Source of the DNA: JALXCG01 sp026991065 [NCBI: Gemmatimonadota bacterium]
Lineage (GTDB): Bacteria > GCA-2686955
Reading direction: 5' to 3'
Assembly (NCBI GenBank): GCA_026991065.1
Contig: JALXCG010000842.1
Span: forward strand, 1 to 10,316
DNA length: 10,316 bases
This document shows positions 7,617 through 10,316 of this stretch, piece by piece. Every line of letters starts with the position of its first letter. The first letter of the stretch is position 1. Below the pieces are notes generated by a model. The model ran no database searches, was not told the origin of the DNA, and saw nothing but the letters and a program-made list of their open reading frames with translations. A program made the position numbers and the translations under genes.

Positions 7617-8372
7617 CTACCAAGTGAGGGGCCGAGACCCGGTATGCACCGCACTTCCAGGAACAATCACATCACCGCCGCCGTGAGGGGCGCGAATCCA
7701 AGCTTTGGTTCCACCGTCATAGTCTGGCGCTCGCAGAACCAGGATGACGGGTGCGTCGTTGAACCATGCCTGAATCTCTCCCGGTGGATCGATTCCGCGC
7801 ATGATCCGAATGAAGGGGTTGTTCTCCCACTCTTCACCGATTGTCGTGCTGTCCATATGACCGGGATAGACTCGGAGCTTGGGTGGGAGCTGCATGAGTA
7901 TCTCCATCAGGGAGTGCTGAAGCTGGGCGAATGTCCCACATCCGGAACCAACACAACCGCCGATCGAGCGACGAAAAAGCACATCACCCGTAAAGACAGC
8001 CTCTTCGTTCACCACCACTGCGAGGTGGCCGGTTGTGTGACCCGGCACATGAAGGAAACGCAGGGAGAGGTTACCAGTTTCGATGATTTCGTTGTGGCTG
8101 ACTGTTTGGTCAACTCCGGGGATTGTCGCAGCCTCATGGGCGTGGGTGACCACTGTCGCGCCGGTTGCCGCAACAACGGCGGCCAGACTCTGGGTGTGAT
8201 CAGGATGCCGATGGGTTACGACGACATGAGTGATCCGCACACCGTGTCGCACGGCTGATTCGAGCAGGGGCTTGATGTCGGTGCCGGCATCAATGATGAC
8301 GCCGCGGTTTCCGGAGGCCACGAAGTAGCTCTTCGAGAGCCACCGCGGGTGAATTCGATCTTCGATCAGCAT
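7617..8372 (-). CDS. Metallo-beta-lactamase-fold hydrolase (glyoxalase II-like)
   Basis: A 251-residue cytoplasmic hydrolase; no signal peptide or membrane helix is visible. The metal-binding motif HxHxDH is present as THRHPDH (H54, H56, D58, H59). The remaining ligands are H112 in VPGHTTGH, D130 in FTGDVLF and H172 in YPGHMDSTTIGEE. This complete set for two metal ions, with the TIGEE/NNPF pattern, is typical of the glyoxalase II/RNase Z-like thioester or ester hydrolases rather than antibiotic-cleaving lactamases. After about residue 190 there is a C-terminal extension of about 60 residues (with APDYDGG and DVIVPGS) of unknown role. The ATG at 8370-8372 gives the natural family start. A TTG 39 bases further upstream is in frame but less likely; no clear ribosome binding site is visible. 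It lies downstream of the siroheme synthase on the same strand, 201 bases away, and converges with the glycosyltransferase (25-base gap). The substrate is unknown. Confidence 0.9.
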   Translation of the reverse strand: MLIEDRIHPRWLSKSYFVASGNRGVIIDAGTDIKPLLESAVRHGVRITHVVVTHRHPDHTQSLAAVVAATGATVVTHAHEAATIPGVDQTVSHNEIIETGNLSLRFLHVPGHTTGHLAVVVNEEAVFTGDVLFRRSIGGCVGSGCGTFAQLQHSLMEILMQLPPKLRVYPGHMDSTTIGEEWENNPFIRIMRGIDPPGEIQAWFNDAPVILVLRAPDYDGGTKAWIRAPHGGGDVIVPGSAVHTGSRPLTW

Positions 8373-8408
8373 GAATGAAACCCTGATAATTGGATTCAGG
8401 CGCGGAAG
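8373..8408 (-). promoter_or_regulatory. Possible weak promoter of the metallo-hydrolase gene
   Basis: On the minus strand TTGCTT, a 17-base spacer and TATCAG lie immediately upstream of the ATG at 8372, matching sigma-70 boxes at 3 of 6 and 4 of 6 positions. If used, transcription would start only a few bases before the ATG, giving a leaderless message, which would agree with the missing ribosome binding site. The match is poor and could be chance. Confidence 0.2.
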
Positions 8409-8539
8409 CAACCTGCAATCCGGGTGGTCTGCGGCAGCGGGTGCGCGATTCTGTCATTGGGCGAATTCATGCCAGTATCTCATTCCCCGCAATCCAGCGG
8501 GAGAGATTCTCCGCCCCTGGCGAGAGGTTGCCCCTGCCG

Positions 8540-8554
8540 TCGGCGTTGCGCCGA
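8540..8554 (-). terminator. Small hairpin after the siroheme synthase gene
   Basis: A 6-bp stem with a three-base loop (CGGCG, CAA, CGCCG on the minus strand, closed by an A-T pair) begins about 20 bases after the cysG stop. No T-run follows, so it is at best a weak or Rho-assisted terminator. The rest of the 201-base gap to the metallo-hydrolase holds nothing else I can identify. Confidence 0.25.
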
Positions 8555-8573
8555 TCGCTGTGAGCCCTCGTGC

Positions 8574-8924
8574 TCAGGTGCCTGCGCTCACTGCAGCGAC
8601 CAGGTCTTGACCACAGATGCACTCTCCGGCGGCGACCTCTCTTACCCGGCGCCACCCCAGCGAGCGCGCGCGCTCCGCGACGGCGGGACTCAAACACCAC
8701 GCAGTGAAGTCACAGTCCCATCCGGGAGCGTCCCGCTCTTCATCGAGTTCTTCCGCATCCTCCACACTGCCCAGCACGCAGCCGGTCAGGGGAGCCGCTG
8801 CGATGACGATTCGCGCTGCCGGCGTTAGCGGAATTGGAACCGCGACCACTTCCGCTCCCTCCCCTTCCAGCGCTGAAGCCAGCTCTGATCGCGTGTCTGG
8901 AAGGAGTATGCGTTGACCGTGTAG
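8574..8924 (-). other. HemD-like half domain at the C-terminus of the siroheme synthase
   Basis: After the methyltransferase domain comes LDWFTSKALHGQRILLPDTRSE, close to the junction and first strand of natural CobA-HemD fusions (WF..RPLFGKRVLVTR). EGEGAEVVAVPI follows as the next strand. The end, SPAVAERARSLGWRRVREV then DLVAAV, resembles the HemD C-terminal GPxTAxxAxxLG and LLxAL elements. The middle (about 130 residues in a normal 250-residue HemD) is missing. From memory of the human structure, one HemD lobe is inserted in the other, so what remains could be a single lobe. It is unlikely to be an active synthase, because the active site lies between two lobes. Confidence 0.5.
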
Positions 8925-10316
8925 CGCCTTACTGGTGAACCAATCCAACTGATCGGCGTGATGCACAGTGGGGCCGATGATAAAGAGGGCGGGAGGGCTG
9001 ATCCCGGCTGCCTGGACAACTGCCGGCAATTCGGCGATGGAAGTACGCACGGCACGCTGGCGACTGGTCGTGCCACGCTCGATCATGGCGGCCGGTGTAG
9101 CCGGATCCATCCCCGCGGCAAGCAACTGCTTCTGCACGCGACCGATGGCGCTCACTCCCATGTAGCCGACGAGCGTGGCGTGGGGGTCGGCAGCGAGCAG
9201 ATCCCAGCGAACTTGAGGGCCCGCGGTCTTTGTGGCCTCATGTGCGGTGACCAGGGTCAGACGAACCGCTTCCCCCCGGTGAGTGACAGGGATCCCGGCA
9301 TAGGCCGGGACCGCCACGCCGGCAGTCACACTGGGAACGATTTCGAAAGCGACGCCGGCGGCGACGAGATCCAGAGCCTCTTCGCCGCCGCGACCAAAGA
9401 CGAAAGGATCGCCGCCCTTGAGACGCACTACCCGTTTGCCCTGGCGCGCCAGACGCACCAACATGGCGTTGATCTCCTCCTGGGGAACCGGGTGGCGATG
9501 CACCTTCTTTCCAACACAGTGCAGTTCTATTTCGCTGGGCAGGTCGCAGGGTAGTGCCGTTGCCGCAAGGCGGTCGTAGACAACGACGTCAGCTTCGAGC
9601 AGTCGCTGCCTGGCACGCAGCGTGAGGAGTCCAGGGTCGCCCGGACCGGCGCCCACCAGCGAGACCAAACCGGGAGTTGCCGAAAGGTCAGCGTGGTGGC
9701 AGACGCCGTTGCCTGCCGGTAACGAGGTTCCTTCATCACTGGCGCTACAGTCGCGCTCCAGCCAGCGGACTCTCTCCTCCACCAGAGGAACGCGAGCGGT
9801 CAGATTCTTGGGGTCGACGGTTTCGGCGAAGAAGTGATCGAAACAGCGCTCTTCAGCGGCGGCGGCACGGCCGCGGCCGCGCAGTTCGCGCCGGAAGCGG
9901 GCTGCGGCATCCAACCACTCCGCCCACTCCGGGCCGAATTTTCTCTCCAAGAGCTGTCGGAGCCGGCGAACCACGAATGGCGCCTCGCCGGCGGAACTGA
10001 TGGCGATCTGCAGATCTCCGCGTCGTACCCGCGCAGGAAGCTGGAAGGTGCATAGAGGCGGATCGTCGGCAACGTTGACCCACACGCCCGCGCCCCGAGC
10101 GTCGTCATAGACTTGGCGGTTGACAGTACGGTCGTCGGTAGCGGCGAAAACCAGGTCGAAGTCGGCAGCGGTACCGCTGGAATAGGGTTCCAAGCGCAGA
10201 GTCAGGGCACCGGCGGCAGCCAGTTCGTGAAGTCGCGGTGATGCCGTGATCGCGACCACTGTGATGGCCGCGGACTCATCCAGGAGAGCGTGGACCTTGC
10301 GCAGCGCGACGCTGCC
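8574..10316 (-). CDS. cysG: Siroheme synthase, multidomain (CysG-like), with a shortened HemD-like tail; 5' end outside window
   Basis: The frame is open to the right edge and begins mid-gene (GSVALRKV, the early glycine-rich NAD-binding region), so 580 codons are visible and probably few are missing. Domain 1, residues 1 to about 165, is the precorrin-2 dehydrogenase/sirohydrochlorin ferrochelatase domain: FAATDDRTVN, then NVADDPPLC with the conserved Asp, then ISSAGEAPFVVRRLR. A linker of about 50 residues follows. Domain 2, residues about 217-460, is uroporphyrinogen-III C-methyltransferase: VGAGPGDPGLLTLRA and VVRLKGGDPFVFGRGGEEA are the two SUMT signatures, and VPAYAGIPVTHRG and GYMGV bind S-adenosylmethionine. 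Domain 3, residues 465-580, resembles uroporphyrinogen-III synthase but is only about 115 residues long. Together domains 1 and 2 methylate uroporphyrinogen III twice, oxidise it and insert iron, giving siroheme for sulfite and nitrite reductases in the cytoplasm. The order of domains matches CysG, with an extra tail. Confidence 0.93.
   Translation of the reverse strand, partial: GSVALRKVHALLDESAAITVVAITASPRLHELAAAGALTLRLEPYSSGTAADFDLVFAATDDRTVNRQVYDDARGAGVWVNVADDPPLCTFQLPARVRRGDLQIAISSAGEAPFVVRRLRQLLERKFGPEWAEWLDAAARFRRELRGRGRAAAAEERCFDHFFAETVDPKNLTARVPLVEERVRWLERDCSASDEGTSLPAGNGVCHHADLSATPGLVSLVGAGPGDPGLLTLRARQRLLEADVVVYDRLAATALPCDLPSEIELHCVGKKVHRHPVPQEEINAMLVRLARQGKRVVRLKGGDPFVFGRGGEEALDLVAAGVAFEIVPSVTAGVAVPAYAGIPVTHRGEAVRLTLVTAHEATKTAGPQVRWDLLAADPHATLVGYMGVSAIGRVQKQLLAAGMDPATPAAMIERGTTSRQRAVRTSIAELPAVVQAAGISPPALFIIGPTVHHADQLDWFTSKALHGQRILLPDTRSELASALEGEGAEVVAVPIPLTPAARIVIAAAPLTGCVLGSVEDAEELDEERDAPGWDCDFTAWCLSPAVAERARSLGWRRVREVAAGECICGQDLVAAVSAGT
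9669..9821 (-). other. Interdomain linker of the siroheme synthase
   Basis: About 51 residues between the dehydrogenase/ferrochelatase domain and the methyltransferase domain. It contains acidic and polar stretches (RWLERDCSASDEGTSLPAG, then NGVCHHADLSATP). It has two Cys and two adjacent His, but no recognisable metal motif. It is probably a flexible tether. Confidence 0.4.

Noticed and set aside
7599-8258. 219-residue plus-strand open frame
   Set aside because: It is opposite the metallo-hydrolase, whose full metal site is intact, and has no family features.
8958-9554. 198-residue plus-strand open frame
   Set aside because: It is opposite the methyltransferase domain of the siroheme synthase, with composition typical of an antisense shadow.
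1-10316. CRISPR array, insertion sequence, tRNA, rRNA, prophage or defence system
   Set aside because: No regularly spaced repeats, terminal inverted repeats, tRNA-like arms or matching proteins were seen on either strand. The window is mainly ordinary metabolism.

Overview
This window is a GC-rich bacterial segment made mostly of housekeeping metabolism, with a small surface-polysaccharide block in the middle. Nothing in it fixes the lineage. The GC-rich coding, the CoA-transferase and the presence of both serine and siroheme biosynthesis genes fit a high-GC Gram-negative soil or water bacterium, but that is an inference. Six genes are complete (serC, a CoA-transferase, pgi, a polysaccharide deacetylase, a glycosyltransferase and a metallo-hydrolase). 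Two run off the ends: the 3' end of a serA-type dehydrogenase on the left and the 5' end of a cysG-type gene on the right.

Layout from left to right. Positions 1-1289 hold the tail of phosphoglycerate dehydrogenase and complete serC, 37 bases apart, forming a serine-biosynthesis operon that ends in a perfect 9-bp hairpin. Positions 1406-4515 hold an acetyl-CoA hydrolase/4-hydroxybutyrate CoA-transferase family enzyme and glucose-6-phosphate isomerase, 20 bases apart and probably co-transcribed. Positions 4516-4991 have no intact gene. Reading across a frameshift and an in-frame stop gives what looks like the broken C-terminal part of an initiating sugar transferase. Positions 4992-7591 hold a membrane-anchored polysaccharide deacetylase and a GT4 glycosyltransferase, 2 bases apart and co-transcribed. 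On the minus strand, 7617-8372 is a glyoxalase II-like metallo-beta-lactamase-fold hydrolase that converges on the glycosyltransferase. Beyond it, 8574-10316 is a multidomain siroheme synthase.

serA and serC together convert 3-phosphoglycerate to phosphoserine. pgi links glucose-6-P and fructose-6-P, supplying both glycolysis and sugar-nucleotide synthesis. The deacetylase, the glycosyltransferase and the decayed sugar transferase look like what is left of an exopolysaccharide locus. The cysG gene turns uroporphyrinogen III into siroheme.

I see no CRISPR array, insertion sequence, tRNA, rRNA, integrase or defence system, and I do not think an undescribed system is present. The points most worth a second look are a roughly half-size uroporphyrinogen-III-synthase-like tail on the siroheme synthase, the decayed sugar transferase, and the long insert in the deacetylase catalytic domain.
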